A stretch of DNA of 64,000 nt from Desulfosporosinus lacus DSM 15449 (GCF_900129935.1 NZ_FQXJ01000015.1:1-64000), one strand, 5' to 3'; shown: positions 53,358 through 63,596, counted from the stretch's first letter. The notes: a model not told the origin generated them from the letters alone. Numbers and translations: made by a program.

Positions 53358-54692
53358 TTAACCACTATGACATTGACGCCAAATCTTCAGTTTTTTTGCC
53401 TGAGCGATCAATTCTTCTCTGAAATCAGGATGGGCGATTGAAATTAAAGCCTCTGCTCGCTGCCAAGTCGACAACCCTTTAAGATTAACCTTTCCAAACT
53501 CTGTGACTACAAAATGAACAGTCGTCCTAGTATCCGTAATCACAGAGCCCCATGTCATAAGCCCTTTAATGCGGGATTTAACTTGTCCCTGTTTATCTAT
53601 ATAGGTGGATGGCAAACAAATAAAGCTCTTTCCTCCTTTAGAATTATAAGCGGCTTCCACAAAATCAAGCTGTCCGCCAGAACCGCTCATCATATTGGAG
53701 CCAGCTGATTCAGAACATACTTGACCTGTCAAGTCGATCTCCAAACAGCTATTAATTGAAATTAGGTGGTCGTTTCGTGAAGCATTACATGGATGATTAG
53801 TGTAATCTACTGGATAAGCAGCCAAAGATGGATTATTCTTCATAAATTCGTAAAGTTTTTGGGTCCCCGCCGCGAAAGAAAAGACAATTCTGCCTCGGTC
53901 TAGTTGTTTGCACGTACCATTAACTTTCCCTGCTACAACCATATCTACAAAACCGTCAACTAGCATTTCAGTGTGAATTCCTAAATCCTTAAGATCTGAT
54001 TCCGCAATCATCTGTCCTAAGGCATTAGGCATTCCCCCAATTCCCAACTGAATACAAGCGCCGTCCATAATCTCAGGCAATACATATGAGGCAATTTTTT
54101 TATCTATTTCAGAGGCAGGCGCTGAAGGTAATTCTGGAAGTCCCCTATGCCCTCCTTCAACAACATAGTCAACCTTTGAAATATGGACCATATGGTCATA
54201 TCCACCATGGATACTCGGCATATCTTCATTTACTTCAACAATGACTACACGAGCCTTTTCAATCGCTGCCGCATAATGAGATACCGTTACCCCAAAGCTG
54301 AAATACCCATGTTTGTCCATTGGGGCAACTTGAATAGCAACAACATCTGTCTGTAAATTCTCACGGAGCCAGCGAGGCACCTCCGAATATTTAATAGGAA
54401 TATAGTAAGCTTGACCATTTTGGACTAATTTTCGTTCGCGCCCGCTAAGATGCCAACTATTCCAAGTAAAATGTTCTCCCGTTGGATCACTCTCCAAGAT
54501 GGCCGACGGCTTGAGCAGAACAGCTGCACGAATATTCACATCGTTTAGTTCTTTTACCCGGCGGGCTAAAGCCTCATCTAACAAACACGCTATACTTGCT
54601 GCCCAACAAAACTCAATCCAATCTCCACTTCGAACCGCTTTTACCGCTTCATCCGCTGAGACACACTTGTTACGGTACTCTTCAATATACAT
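53358..54692 (-). CDS. Acetyl-CoA hydrolase/transferase family CoA-transferase, copy 3
   Basis: 444 residues. Near-duplicate of copy 1 in sequence and length, with the same GIHTEMLVDGFVDMV (catalytic Glu), FAAGTQKLYEF and QLDFVEAAYNSKGG. Differences cluster in the first 60 residues (CWAASIACLLDEAL; AAVLLKPSAILESD). ATG with AAGGAGG upstream. Between the two-subunit CoA transferase and crotonase 2. A recent paralogue, perhaps with shifted acid preference or regulation. Confidence 0.9.
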   Translation of the reverse strand: MYIEEYRNKCVSADEAVKAVRSGDWIEFCWAASIACLLDEALARRVKELNDVNIRAAVLLKPSAILESDPTGEHFTWNSWHLSGRERKLVQNGQAYYIPIKYSEVPRWLRENLQTDVVAIQVAPMDKHGYFSFGVTVSHYAAAIEKARVVIVEVNEDMPSIHGGYDHMVHISKVDYVVEGGHRGLPELPSAPASEIDKKIASYVLPEIMDGACIQLGIGGMPNALGQMIAESDLKDLGIHTEMLVDGFVDMVVAGKVNGTCKQLDRGRIVFSFAAGTQKLYEFMKNNPSLAAYPVDYTNHPCNASRNDHLISINSCLEIDLTGQVCSESAGSNMMSGSGGQLDFVEAAYNSKGGKSFICLPSTYIDKQGQVKSRIKGLMTWGSVITDTRTTVHFVVTEFGKVNLKGLSTWQRAEALISIAHPDFREELIAQAKKLKIWRQCHSG

Positions 54693-54773
54693 AAATACCC
54701 TCCTTAGCCTTTTTTACAATTGAGTACGAGATTCATCTCACCTTGCAAATCATACTTTTTCACAAATACTACG

Positions 54774-55436
54774 TCATACTTCTACTATTTCAGATTCGGG
54801 TGTAAGCAGAATAGCTTCTGTGCAAGCTTGCACTTCCGCAAACGTTAAGCCCGGTGCGATTTCCCTAAGGACCAACCCCTTGGGAGTTACTTCAATCACT
54901 CCCATATCCGTAACAATCAGATTAACTTGTCTCGATGCTGTCAAAGGCAAAGTACACTTCTTCAAGACTTTTATGCCTCCATTCTTAGCCGCATGCTCCA
55001 TTGCAACAATGACTCTGCGCGCACCGACTACCAGGTCCATCGCTCCACCCATTCCAGGCACCATCTTTCCCGGTATCATCCAGCTTGCTAAATTTCCATC
55101 TTCATCTACTTGAAGAGCTCCTAACACAGTGGCATCCACATGACCTCCCCTAATGATGGCAAACGACATGGCACTGTCAAAGCTACAACCACCCGGTAAG
55201 ATGGTAGCATATTGACCCCCAGCGTTAACGATATCAGGATCTTCTTTTCCGGCTTCCGGGACAGGGCCAACCCCCATATAACCGTTTTCAGATTGAAGAA
55301 TAATTTTTATCCCCTCTGGTAAAGCGTTGGCTACCCTAGTAGGAATTCCGATCCCTAAGTTGACGACATCTCCAGTTTTAAATTCTTGAGCCACTCTTTT
55401 TATAAGCCAGTCTATTCTTGCTTCCTTATCCAACAC
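54774..55436 (-). CDS. 3-oxoacid/short-chain CoA-transferase subunit B
   Basis: 220 residues. NLGIGIPTRVANALPEG and the catalytic Glu in LQSENGYMGVGPVP; GAMDLVVGARRVIVAMEHAA; NLIVTDMGVIEV. It forms a heterotetramer with subunit A and swaps CoA between acetoacetate or a short-chain acid and acyl-CoA donors. The start overlaps subunit A's end by 11 bases: translational coupling. Confidence 0.92.
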   Translation of the reverse strand: MLDKEARIDWLIKRVAQEFKTGDVVNLGIGIPTRVANALPEGIKIILQSENGYMGVGPVPEAGKEDPDIVNAGGQYATILPGGCSFDSAMSFAIIRGGHVDATVLGALQVDEDGNLASWMIPGKMVPGMGGAMDLVVGARRVIVAMEHAAKNGGIKVLKKCTLPLTASRQVNLIVTDMGVIEVTPKGLVLREIAPGLTFAEVQACTEAILLTPESEIVEV

Positions 55437-56100
55437 TGCTCACCTCCCGAGGCTGTTTCTGAACCAGATAATCCACAAAGATGCCTGGAGTCATGACTTC
55501 ATCCGGGTCGATTTCTCCTACTTCGACTATTCGATCCACTTGAGCAATAACAGTTTCGGCGGCTGTTGCCATTAAAGGATTAAAATTACGAGCAGCACGA
55601 CGATAAACGAGATTACCGGCCTTATCAGCTTTATAGGCATTTAATAAGGCTACATTAGCACGAACTGGAAGTTCCAGAAGATATTCAGTATCATTTACGA
55701 CAAGCTTCTGCTTCCCTTCCTCCACAAGAGTTCCAATTCCAGTCGGAGTTAAAATTCCTCCTAAACCCGCACCCGCAGCCCTAATTTGTTCAACTAATGT
55801 TCCTTGGGGTATTAGCTTGACTTCAAGCTCACCGACGGACATTTGCCTTCCAGTCTCTTTGTTCGTGCCTATATGCGTTGCAATAAGTTTATTTACGCAT
55901 CGTTGCACGATGAGTTGAGACATTGCATCCCCGAGGATACCCGTATCATTGGCAATAAGGGTCAGCTCTTTGACTTGCTTACGGCAGACCTCTTCAAGGA
56001 GTTGGCTGGGAGCTCCACATCCAATAAACCCTCCGACCATTATGGTCATTCCATTTTTAATCTTGCTGATTGCTTCTTCAGGACTTATAACTTTTGTCAT
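55426..56100 (-). CDS. 3-oxoacid/short-chain CoA-transferase subunit A
   Basis: 224 residues. GMTIMVGGFIGCGAPSQLLE near the start, the glycine loop of CoA binding; GLGGILTPTGIGTLVEEGKQ; ELPVRANVALLNAYKADKAG. Typical for AtoD/ScoA. ATG with AAGGGAGG upstream. First of the A-B pair, 103 bases after the second sigma-54 activator and perhaps co-transcribed with it. Confidence 0.92.
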   Translation of the reverse strand: MTKVISPEEAISKIKNGMTIMVGGFIGCGAPSQLLEEVCRKQVKELTLIANDTGILGDAMSQLIVQRCVNKLIATHIGTNKETGRQMSVGELEVKLIPQGTLVEQIRAAGAGLGGILTPTGIGTLVEEGKQKLVVNDTEYLLELPVRANVALLNAYKADKAGNLVYRRAARNFNPLMATAAETVIAQVDRIVEVGEIDPDEVMTPGIFVDYLVQKQPREVSSVG

Positions 56101-56203
56101 TGGTTAAATCCAACCTCCCTTGTGAATTAATCATTCTTGGGATCTAACGAAATAATAATCAGGTCTCTACATCCATCTACAAATCGAGATCTAAGTGGCC
56201 TAT

Positions 56204-57601
56204 TCATGGCATTTCCGCTAATGTTGCAGTTCGTCTTATCCCCAACCTTTTGCATTTTCTCAAAAGAGTAGAGATGTCGATACCGAGAGCCTGTGCGGTC
56301 GGCCCGAGCTGTTTGTTTTGCTGGAAAGCTCGCTCAATCCATTGCCTTTCGGTTGCTGCCACGGCCGCTCTCAGCGGAATTACTTTCCGATTATTTTCAC
56401 TCGAAGGAACGGTCAAAACAACCACCTCACTAGCCTGTCGAATCTTCTCCGGTAAATCCGCTTTCTCAATGAGACCCGTTTGGCTCAGTACCACCAATCG
56501 TTCCACAACATTTTCCAGTTCACGCACATTTCCGGGCCAAGAGTATTCATATAAGCAGTCCATTGCTTCCGGGACAAAGCTCAGATTGCGATGATATTTT
56601 TTACAGAATTTGTCCAAGAAGGACAAGGTTAATACAAATATATCTTCTTTCCGTTCTCTTAAGGGCGGTATTCCAACAGGTATGACATTTAGTCGGTAAT
56701 AGAGGTCCTTACGAAATGTCCCCTCATCCACCATCTTTTCTAAATCTCGATTAGTGGCGCATACAAACCTAATGTCCATCGACCGAGGTGTCGTTCCTCC
56801 AACTCGTAGAATTTTATGGTCTTGTAATACACTAAGCAGTTTTACTTGGAGAAACAGGGGCAACTCTCCTATCTCATCCATGAAGGCTGTGCCGTGATTG
56901 GCTTGATCCAGCAATCCCGGCTTACCCTCTCGTTTCGCACCTGTGAACGCTCCCCCCTCATAGCCGAATAATTCTGATTCCATCAATGACGATGGAATCG
57001 CGCTGCAGTCCACCTTTATGAACTTTCCTTTCGTGCTGCGACTGCTATGCTCATGGATCAACGAAGCTATCAGTCCTTTTCCTACCCCAGACTCTCCGTT
57101 GATCAGCACCGTTGCGTCAGAATCACCGATTCTGGGTAAGGCATCTAACATGCTTTGCATTTTAGGATCGCGTACCGTTACCACCTCAGTGCTCACAGCA
57201 GGGCCATAGTTTTTTAGAATCTCCCGGTACTGCTTGTTAAGCTGTTTAGAACGCTTTAATTCATCTTTCAATGTATTTAGTTCACTTAAATCACGCACCT
57301 CGCACACCACGTTTATCAATTTGCCGTCTTTATCAAAGACTGGATTACCAGTTACTAAGGCCTCGCAACCACTTGGATATATTATTATTTTAGACGTACG
57401 CTGTCCACTTCTAATGACCTCAATTGTCGCAGAGTCTGATATCAAGTTATCGTCTATAAGTGTACTGACGTTCCGACCCAAGATATTTATTGGAATTCCA
57501 GTAATGCGTAAAAAAGCTTCATTATGGGCAAGACAGTCTCCCTGGGAATCAGTTATATAGATTCCATCACTAATTGAACTTATCATAGCTCGAAACGTCA
57601 T
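56204..57601 (-). CDS. PAS-containing sigma-54-dependent activator (Fis-type HTH), copy 2
   Basis: 465 residues with a single PAS domain (ITDSQGDCLAHNEAFLRITG). AAA+ domain: Walker A GESGVGKG, GAFTGA loop, Walker B AFMDEIGE, YYRLNVIPVGIPPLRER. Fis HTH GPTAQALGIDISTLLRKCKR. It differs from activator 1 by lacking the second PAS. It could respond to another ligand and control operon two or the scoAB group; the pairing with the promoter at 52.06 kb is unproven. Confidence 0.93.
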   Translation of the reverse strand: MTFRAMISSISDGIYITDSQGDCLAHNEAFLRITGIPINILGRNVSTLIDDNLISDSATIEVIRSGQRTSKIIIYPSGCEALVTGNPVFDKDGKLINVVCEVRDLSELNTLKDELKRSKQLNKQYREILKNYGPAVSTEVVTVRDPKMQSMLDALPRIGDSDATVLINGESGVGKGLIASLIHEHSSRSTKGKFIKVDCSAIPSSLMESELFGYEGGAFTGAKREGKPGLLDQANHGTAFMDEIGELPLFLQVKLLSVLQDHKILRVGGTTPRSMDIRFVCATNRDLEKMVDEGTFRKDLYYRLNVIPVGIPPLRERKEDIFVLTLSFLDKFCKKYHRNLSFVPEAMDCLYEYSWPGNVRELENVVERLVVLSQTGLIEKADLPEKIRQASEVVVLTVPSSENNRKVIPLRAAVAATERQWIERAFQQNKQLGPTAQALGIDISTLLRKCKRLGIRRTATLAEMP

Positions 57602-58002
57602 TTCTGTATTCCAGATTATTTATACCACCCCATCCAAAACCACATGGTTATTAATCCCATTTACTACCATAATATCTTATAACGAGTTTAATTGGAAGAA
57701 TATTCAGTTAATTATATTAATACAAATTACTCCTCTATTAACTAAAATCTAAGATACACTTGACGGAGGCAACCACACTTCTCTTATTTTTGCCAAAAAT
57801 GTATTTGCCAACCGCTTTAAGCCGCAAATGTCAGGAAACTCGAAAAAATCCTCCTACATAAATAGGGGGAATAGTTGTAGTAATCGTGATAACCAACTAA
57901 AGAAAACTTGGCTTGCGCCAAGCCTTCAGGCGCCGGCGGAAGCCTTAGTTGCACTTATGCTTCCAGAAAGTATGCAACTGAAAGTTATACTTTCTGACTA
58001 GT
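57602..58002. other. Intergenic region between nifV-like gene and activator 2
   Basis: No gene. Holds the promoter region of activator 2 (no -24/-12 seen), a short palindrome CTTGGC-TTGC-GCCAAG (57907-57922) also found in similar form at 38806-38820, and an AGAAAGTAT / ATACTTTCT hairpin (57966-57996). Confidence 0.45.
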
Positions 58003-58030
58003 ATAAAAAAAGACGGCTAACAGCCGTCTT
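58003..58030 (-). terminator. Terminator of the nifV-like gene
   Basis: AAGACGGCT / AGCCGTCTT with an AAC-type loop, then TTTTTTTATAC on the minus strand. Confidence 0.88.
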
Positions 58031-58048
58031 ACTTTCACAGTTCTGTAT

Positions 58049-59179
58049 TTACTTTCGTTGCTTCAACATATCGCTATAAATATAAACTAATTCTTTGTCA
58101 AACAGTGATCGCTTCATATCCACAGCTAAGGCCCTAACTCGTTTGAGCATCTCATTAGCGTCTTCATCTGTCATCTCTTTGCCATACTCATTCCAAAATT
58201 TTGCTTTAATTGATGCGGTTCCCGAGTGTTTTCCAATCACGATCTGCCGTTCGAGTCCTACATCCTCAGGACTGAATGCCTCATATGTGCGAGGATTCTT
58301 GAGTGCTCCATCTGCATGAATACCCGACTCATGTGCAAACATGTTACTTCCAACGATTGATTTCCATGGCGGAAGCATCCGCCCTGAAGCCCGAGCAACA
58401 TATTCAGAAACCTCTACAAATCGCTCTGTTGCAAAGCTCAGATCTGTATCTAGTAAGTGTTTTAACGCCATAACGACTTCTTCTAAAGCAGCATTACCGG
58501 CACGTTCCCCTAAGCCATTTACCGTTACGCCAACATGCGAGGCACCAGCCTTTACTCCCGCAAGAGCATTAGCCGTTGCCATTCCGAAATCATCATGGGT
58601 ATGCATCTCGACGTCAATGCCAGCCTTTTCAACTAGGATTCTAATTTTATCATAGGTTGCGAATGGATCTAAAATCCCTACTGTATCGCAATAGCGTAAG
58701 CGATCAGCGCCCGCCTTTTTTGCTTCTTTTGCAAATTGCACAAGAAAATCCATATCTGAGCGGGAAGCATCTTCCGCATTAACGGATATATACATTCCTT
58801 CCCGTTTGGCAAAGGTCGTCGCTTTAACCATCCGTTCTAAAACATCCTCACGAGTAGTCATGAGTTTATGTTCAATATGAATATCTGAGGTGGAAATAGA
58901 AATCGCTACGGCATCAACCCCACAAGCCAATGAGGCCTCAATATCTGAGATAACTGCACGATTCCAGCCCATGATGCTTGAATTTAATCCTAATTTTACA
59001 ATATCACTAATAGCTCGCTTTTCATCTCCACCCATGACCGCGACTCCGGCTTCGATCTGATGAACTCCAAGCTCATCGAGTAACCGAGCTATTCGTAATT
59101 TTTCTTGATTCGAAAAAACAACGCCAGCGGTTTGCTCGCCATCACGCAAAGTAGTATCAACAATCGTTAAATGTCTCAA
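58049..59179 (-). CDS. nifV: Homocitrate synthase, NifV-like
   Basis: 376 residues. DTTLRDGEQTAGVVFSNQEK (catalytic Arg-Asp), HQIEAGVAVMGGDE, MHTHDDFGMATANALAGVKA (metal HxH), VTVNGLGERAGNAALEEV, HESGIHADGAL. The QTAGVVF and GERAGN variants match NifV more than isopropylmalate or re-citrate synthases. It condenses acetyl-CoA and 2-oxoglutarate to homocitrate, the FeMo-co ligand. TTG start with AGAGGGGTGAG. No other nif gene in the window; a terminator follows. A citrate/methylmalate-type activity cannot be excluded. Confidence 0.85.
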   Translation of the reverse strand: MRHLTIVDTTLRDGEQTAGVVFSNQEKLRIARLLDELGVHQIEAGVAVMGGDEKRAISDIVKLGLNSSIMGWNRAVISDIEASLACGVDAVAISISTSDIHIEHKLMTTREDVLERMVKATTFAKREGMYISVNAEDASRSDMDFLVQFAKEAKKAGADRLRYCDTVGILDPFATYDKIRILVEKAGIDVEMHTHDDFGMATANALAGVKAGASHVGVTVNGLGERAGNAALEEVVMALKHLLDTDLSFATERFVEVSEYVARASGRMLPPWKSIVGSNMFAHESGIHADGALKNPRTYEAFSPEDVGLERQIVIGKHSGTASIKAKFWNEYGKEMTDEDANEMLKRVRALAVDMKRSLFDKELVYIYSDMLKQRK

Positions 59180-59570
59180 TTAACTCACCCCTCTTCATCG
59201 ACTAAAAAAACTCTGCCTAAAAAACATCAACATCATATTTAATTATACTACCATAATACCCCAAAAGTTTGAAGGGGTCTAAGTCCTTATACTGTATACT
59301 TGAATTTAATTTTCAGTGGACTAACTTAACCAGTTATATCAAAAAGAGAAAATCTAAAGTGTATACCCCCAATAATTAAAAAGCTGATTTTCCTTCTTTC
59401 GGATCATCAGCTTAGTATTGTTCGCTAGAATGATCTAGAATAAACCTCCATCATCCCAGGGCATAGCTTTACAATATTATATCTCAAAGTAAATTATAAG
59501 TCTATACTTTTCCGATGATGTTTGTTATATTCTATAAAGTATTTAGGAACAATTAAATCTAAAAGAAGGA
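59180..59570. other. Divergent promoter region nifV-like / flavin reductase
   Basis: No gene. It has a hairpin AAGCTGAT / ATCAGCTT (59381-59413) followed by TTTTTAATTATT on the minus strand, which would terminate a minus-strand transcript with no visible gene. A TATATT/TATAAA-like box lies near 59530 for the plus-strand gene. Confidence 0.4.
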
Positions 59571-59579
59571 GTGATCGCT

Positions 59580-60134
59580 ATGGCAAGGATTAAAATCCAA
59601 AATAGACCTTTCGGCCCTTTCCCAACTGTCCTTGTTGGGGCAGATGTTAATGGCAAGCCTAATTATGCCACTCTCGGCGCTTACGGAGTGGTTTGCATGA
59701 AACCAGTACTTTATATTTCTTTGAAAAGTACCCATCACACAACTTTAGGCGTAAAAGAAAATGGATATTTCAGTGTCAATATCCCCTCTGCAGAATTAGT
59801 CCAGAAAACTGATTACTGCGGTATGGTATCGGGAAAAACAACTGACAAGTCAAATTTATTTACGCCCTTTTATGATGAAATCGGAAAAGCCCCTATGATA
59901 AGTGAATGTTCCTTAAATTATCTGTGCAAAGTTATACAGACCATACCTATCTTCGACTTTGAAATGTTTCTAGGAGAAATAGTGGCAGTTTACGGAAATG
60001 AACAATGCCTGACAAATGGTAAACCAGATCCTATCAAGATTAATCCAATAATCATGATGGACTCCTATTATTGTGATTTAAATCAGGCGGTGGGCAACGT
60101 ATTTACTGCCGGCCGAACCCTGGTTCAATCTTAA
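59580..60134 (+). CDS. Flavin reductase-like / flavoredoxin-type FMN protein
   Basis: About 184 residues. FPTVLVGADVNGKPNYATLG, then VVCMKPVLYISLKSTHHTT, KENGYFSVNIPS, and DYCGMVSGKTTDKSNLF, the FMN-binding split-barrel of flavin reductase/flavoredoxin. In anaerobes these act in electron transfer or as a hydride donor. The ATG at 59580 follows AAGGAG by nine bases. It carries no extra domain; monocistronic, convergent with gatB. Confidence 0.85.
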   Translation: MARIKIQNRPFGPFPTVLVGADVNGKPNYATLGAYGVVCMKPVLYISLKSTHHTTLGVKENGYFSVNIPSAELVQKTDYCGMVSGKTTDKSNLFTPFYDEIGKAPMISECSLNYLCKVIQTIPIFDFEMFLGEIVAVYGNEQCLTNGKPDPIKINPIIMMDSYYCDLNQAVGNVFTAGRTLVQS

Positions 60135-60180
60135 TAAACACATATCTATAGTCTGCTTTGCGGCTCAATATCCCTTTTAT

Positions 60181-60214
60181 GATAAGGGCTTCTCGTAAAA
60201 GAGAAGCCCTTATC
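60181..60214. terminator. Bidirectional terminator between convergent genes
   Basis: GATAAGGGCTTCTC / GAGAAGCCCTTATC, 14-bp perfect stem with a 6-base loop. Confidence 0.85.
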
Positions 60215-60226
60215 GTCATAGCTTGT

Positions 60227-61675
60227 TTAAGATAGTTTTTCTTTGAGTAATTTATTGACCAGACCCGGATTAGCTTGTCCCTTGGTCGCCTTCATGATCT
60301 GCCCCACAAGAAACCCGATTGCTCGATCTTTTCCCGCCCTGAAATCCTCTACTGATTGGGGGTTAGCTGAAATTACGTCGTCGATTATTCCAATCAGTGC
60401 ACCTTCATCACTGATTTGGGCAAGTCCTTTTTCTTTGACGATAACCCCGGCATCCTTACCTGTACTGTACATATCCTCCAGAACACTCTTAGCAATTTTA
60501 CCGCTAATGGTTCCTTTATCAATGAGCCCGAGAAGCTCCGCTAATTGGGTTGCTGAAATCGGAGAATCAACTACACTGCACTGATTTGTATTGAGTAAAC
60601 GAGTAACATCTCCCATAACCCAATTTGCCAAGGTCTTAGCATCCCCATAACTCGAGAGAGCCGCATCAAAAAAATCCGACAAAGCTTTTGCTTGCGTAAT
60701 AACCCCAGCATCATAAGCTGACAATCCTAAGGCTTGTAACCTAGCACGCCGTGCCTCTGGGAGCTCGGGAAGAGTTTTACGGATTCTTTCCACCCATTCC
60801 CGATCAATAACTAACGGTGCCAAGTCGGGTTCAGGGAAATAACGGTAATCATGGGCTTCTTCCTTGGAGCGAAGGGTTAACGTGACCCCTTGTCCCTCAT
60901 CCCAAGTCCGTGTCTCTTGAACCACCTTTTCGCCCGCGTCTAATACTCTGGCCTGTCGAGCTACTTCATACTCCATGCAGCGTCGCACTGAGCTAAAGGA
61001 GTTTAGGTTTTTCGTTTCCGTTCGTGTTCCTAGGGTTGTCGCTCCCATCGGTCGCAAGGAAACATTAATATCAAATCGCACTGAGCCTTGTTCTAAACGA
61101 CAGTCCGAAACTTCCGTATACTCTAAGATCTGAACTAATTTTTCCAAGTAAGCCAGCACTTCAGGAATTGAGCGCATATCAGGCTCTGACACGATTTCCA
61201 ACAGGGGCACACCAGCTCGGTTATAGTCTACCGAAGACTCATTAGAGGTTGTGATGGTATCCCCGCTATGCACGAGCTTACCGGCATCCTCCTCCATGTG
61301 GGCCCGAGTAATTCCAATCCACTTTTTCTCCCCGTCCACTTCAATCTCTAAACCGCCCTTGCCACAAATCGGCAAATCGAACTGGGATGTCTGATAATTT
61401 TTGGATAAATCCGGGTAAAAGTAGTTTTTACGGTCAAACTTAGAAAACTCCGCGATTTCACAATTCAAAGCCAATCCAGCCTTTATCGCGTAATTAACAA
61501 CTTCGCGATTTAAAACGGGGAGAGCACCTGGCATTCCCAGGCACACCGGGCAGACATGGGTGTTTTGCTCTCCTCCGAACTCAGTTGTACAGCTGCAAAA
61601 AATCTTTGTCTTCGTTTGGAGTTCGACGTGAACTTCCAACCCACAGACCATTTCGTATTTGTTAGCGACTACCAC
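60227..61675 (-). CDS. gatB: Aspartyl/glutamyl-tRNA amidotransferase subunit B
   Basis: 482 residues. [93 protein letters not shown], and the tail YqeY-like domain to the end: complete GatB. It phosphorylates Glu-tRNA(Gln)/Asp-tRNA(Asn) for amidation. GTG start overlapping the end of gatA by 14 bases. Zn-type Cys pairs (CSC, CPVC) are present. Confidence 0.97.
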   Translation of the reverse strand: MVVANKYEMVCGLEVHVELQTKTKIFCSCTTEFGGEQNTHVCPVCLGMPGALPVLNREVVNYAIKAGLALNCEIAEFSKFDRKNYFYPDLSKNYQTSQFDLPICGKGGLEIEVDGEKKWIGITRAHMEEDAGKLVHSGDTITTSNESSVDYNRAGVPLLEIVSEPDMRSIPEVLAYLEKLVQILEYTEVSDCRLEQGSVRFDINVSLRPMGATTLGTRTETKNLNSFSSVRRCMEYEVARQARVLDAGEKVVQETRTWDEGQGVTLTLRSKEEAHDYRYFPEPDLAPLVIDREWVERIRKTLPELPEARRARLQALGLSAYDAGVITQAKALSDFFDAALSSYGDAKTLANWVMGDVTRLLNTNQCSVVDSPISATQLAELLGLIDKGTISGKIAKSVLEDMYSTGKDAGVIVKEKGLAQISDEGALIGIIDDVISANPQSVEDFRAGKDRAIGFLVGQIMKATKGQANPGLVNKLLKEKLS

Positions 61676-63152
61676 AAGTCAGCACCTCCCCTGACAGATT
61701 TGGTTTTAACGAGTGATAATTCGTGTTTTGCTCAAAGGTATAAGCTACACGGTACAACGCACCTTCTCCAAACGCTTTACCCATCAGTTGCATGCCGATC
61801 GGCAGGCCATTAACAAATCCCGCAGGAATAGAAATTGCCGGAATACCCGCCAGGTTAATCGGGACGGTCGTAATGTCAGATAAGTACATAGCCAAGGGGT
61901 CTGCAGATTTCTCCCCAAATTTAAATGCTGGTGTCGGAGCCGTCGGAGAAAGAAGAACATCAAACTTCTCAAACGCCTTATCAAAATCTTGCTTAATCAG
62001 GGTTCTGACCTTTTGTGCTTTAAGATAATAAGCATCATAATATCCTGAACTCAGGGCATAGGTCCCAAGCATGATTCTTCGTTTTACTTCCTGCCCAAAT
62101 CCTTCAGCCCGAGTCTTCTTGAACATACCTAAAACATCGTTAGAATCAGCCCGATATCCATAACGAACGCCATCATAACGAGCTAGGTTAGAGCTGGCTT
62201 CAGCAGTAGCAATCAGGTAATACGCCGGAATTGCATATTCCGTATGAGGTAAGGAACATTCAGCTACTTCTGCCCCCAGATCGATCAGGGTTTGAATCCC
62301 AGCTTTAATCCCTTTTGCAACATCAGGATCAATTCCTTCCCCAAAGTACTCACGGGGAATCCCGATCTTCAAACCTTTAATGTCGTTAACCAGAAACTTC
62401 GTATAATCGGGCGTTTCATATGGAACTGAAGTAGAATCCAGTGCATCATAGCCGGCAATCGCATTCATCACCAAGGCATTGTCTCGTACGGTTTTAGTGA
62501 AAGGACCAATCTGATCGAGCGAAGATGCAAAGGCGATTAAACCTAACCGTGAGACCGCTCCGTAGGTTGGCTTCATTCCCACCACTCCGCAGAACGCGGC
62601 CGGCTGGCGGATAGATCCCCCTGTATCTGAGCCCAAGGTAAAAGCCGCCTCATCCCCTGCTACAGCTACAGCAGACCCTCCTGAAGATCCTCCCGGGACA
62701 CACTCTAAATTCCAAGGATTCCGCGTCTTGGTAAAATAAGAATTCTCCGTCGACGAACCCATGGCAAACTCGTCCATATTCAGCTTACCGAGAAGTATGG
62801 TTCCCGCAGCTCGCAAACGGTTTGTGACGGTCGCATTATAAGGAGGAACAAAATTCTCCAGCATTTTTGAAGCACAGCTCGTTCGAATTCCTTCTGTGCA
62901 CATATTATCTTTGAGGGCCATCGGAATACCCTCTAAAGGTTTTAGGGCTTCTCCCTGGGCGATCTTTTGATCAACCTCAGCCGCTTGGGCCATAGCTTCA
63001 TCTTCTAAGACTGTTAAATACGCTTGCAAATCGGGATCCACTGCCTGTATTCGGTCTATGTATGCTTTCGTTAATTCTGCAGAGCTTATGTCTTTATGAA
63101 CGAGCAGCTCATGCAGTTCACTGACTGACTTTCCTATACTCACTGATTCCAA
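61662..63152 (-). CDS. gatA: Aspartyl/glutamyl-tRNA amidotransferase subunit A
   Basis: 496 residues of amidase signature type: catalytic Lys in [20 protein letters not shown], cis-Ser and Ser nucleophile in [20 protein letters not shown] followed by [16 protein letters not shown]. It releases ammonia from glutamine for the GatB reaction. TTG start with AAGGAG nine bases before. Middle gene of gatCAB, 27 bases after gatC. Confidence 0.97.
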   Translation of the reverse strand: MESVSIGKSVSELHELLVHKDISSAELTKAYIDRIQAVDPDLQAYLTVLEDEAMAQAAEVDQKIAQGEALKPLEGIPMALKDNMCTEGIRTSCASKMLENFVPPYNATVTNRLRAAGTILLGKLNMDEFAMGSSTENSYFTKTRNPWNLECVPGGSSGGSAVAVAGDEAAFTLGSDTGGSIRQPAAFCGVVGMKPTYGAVSRLGLIAFASSLDQIGPFTKTVRDNALVMNAIAGYDALDSTSVPYETPDYTKFLVNDIKGLKIGIPREYFGEGIDPDVAKGIKAGIQTLIDLGAEVAECSLPHTEYAIPAYYLIATAEASSNLARYDGVRYGYRADSNDVLGMFKKTRAEGFGQEVKRRIMLGTYALSSGYYDAYYLKAQKVRTLIKQDFDKAFEKFDVLLSPTAPTPAFKFGEKSADPLAMYLSDITTVPINLAGIPAISIPAGFVNGLPIGMQLMGKAFGEGALYRVAYTFEQNTNYHSLKPNLSGEVLTCGSR

Positions 63153-63179
63153 CTTCGCAATCTCCTTTCCAAGCTAAAA

Positions 63180-63479
63180 CTAAGTCAAACTTATTTTCGG
63201 TACTCTAAAGAAACCCTCTTCCCCATCAGGTGCATTCTTGAGGGCTTTTTCATGATTAATCGAAGGTCTCACTTGGTCCTCGCGCAGTACATTGTGCAAA
63301 GGAACAGCATGAGCCGTAGGCAGCACATCGGTCGTGTCTAATCTCTCCAACATGGCCGCATAGCCTAAAATGGAGTTAAGCTGCTCAGTATACTCTTGGG
63401 TTTCCTGTTCAGTTAACTCTAGACGAGCCAATGCCGCCACGTATTCAACGTCTTCACGTGAAATTGACAACTTATTCAC
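63180..63479 (-). CDS. gatC: Aspartyl/glutamyl-tRNA amidotransferase subunit C
   Basis: 99 residues. VEYVAALARLELTEQETQEY, LNSILGYAAMLERLDTTDV, and the C-terminal EEGFFRVPKIS: typical GatC. It stabilises the GatA-GatB complex. A GTG at 63479 is used, with GGGAAG close by; a TTG nine bases on is an alternative. First gene of the gatCAB operon. Confidence 0.95.
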   Translation of the reverse strand: MNKLSISREDVEYVAALARLELTEQETQEYTEQLNSILGYAAMLERLDTTDVLPTAHAVPLHNVLREDQVRPSINHEKALKNAPDGEEGFFRVPKISLT

Positions 63480-63546
63480 CTTCCCTTGGATAGTTTGTTG
63501 CTTTATCCTCTATCATAACAAATATAGAGGAAGGGAGCAATAAATA

Positions 63547-63596
63547 AAAGGAAACGCATATGAGCACTTTACAAAATGATTATATGCGTTTCCTTT
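63547..63596. terminator. Long hairpin upstream of gatC
   Basis: AAAGGAAACGCATAT / ATATGCGTTTCCTTT, 15-bp perfect stem, 20-base loop, T-rich after it on the plus strand. It probably ends a transcript entering from one side. Confidence 0.6.
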
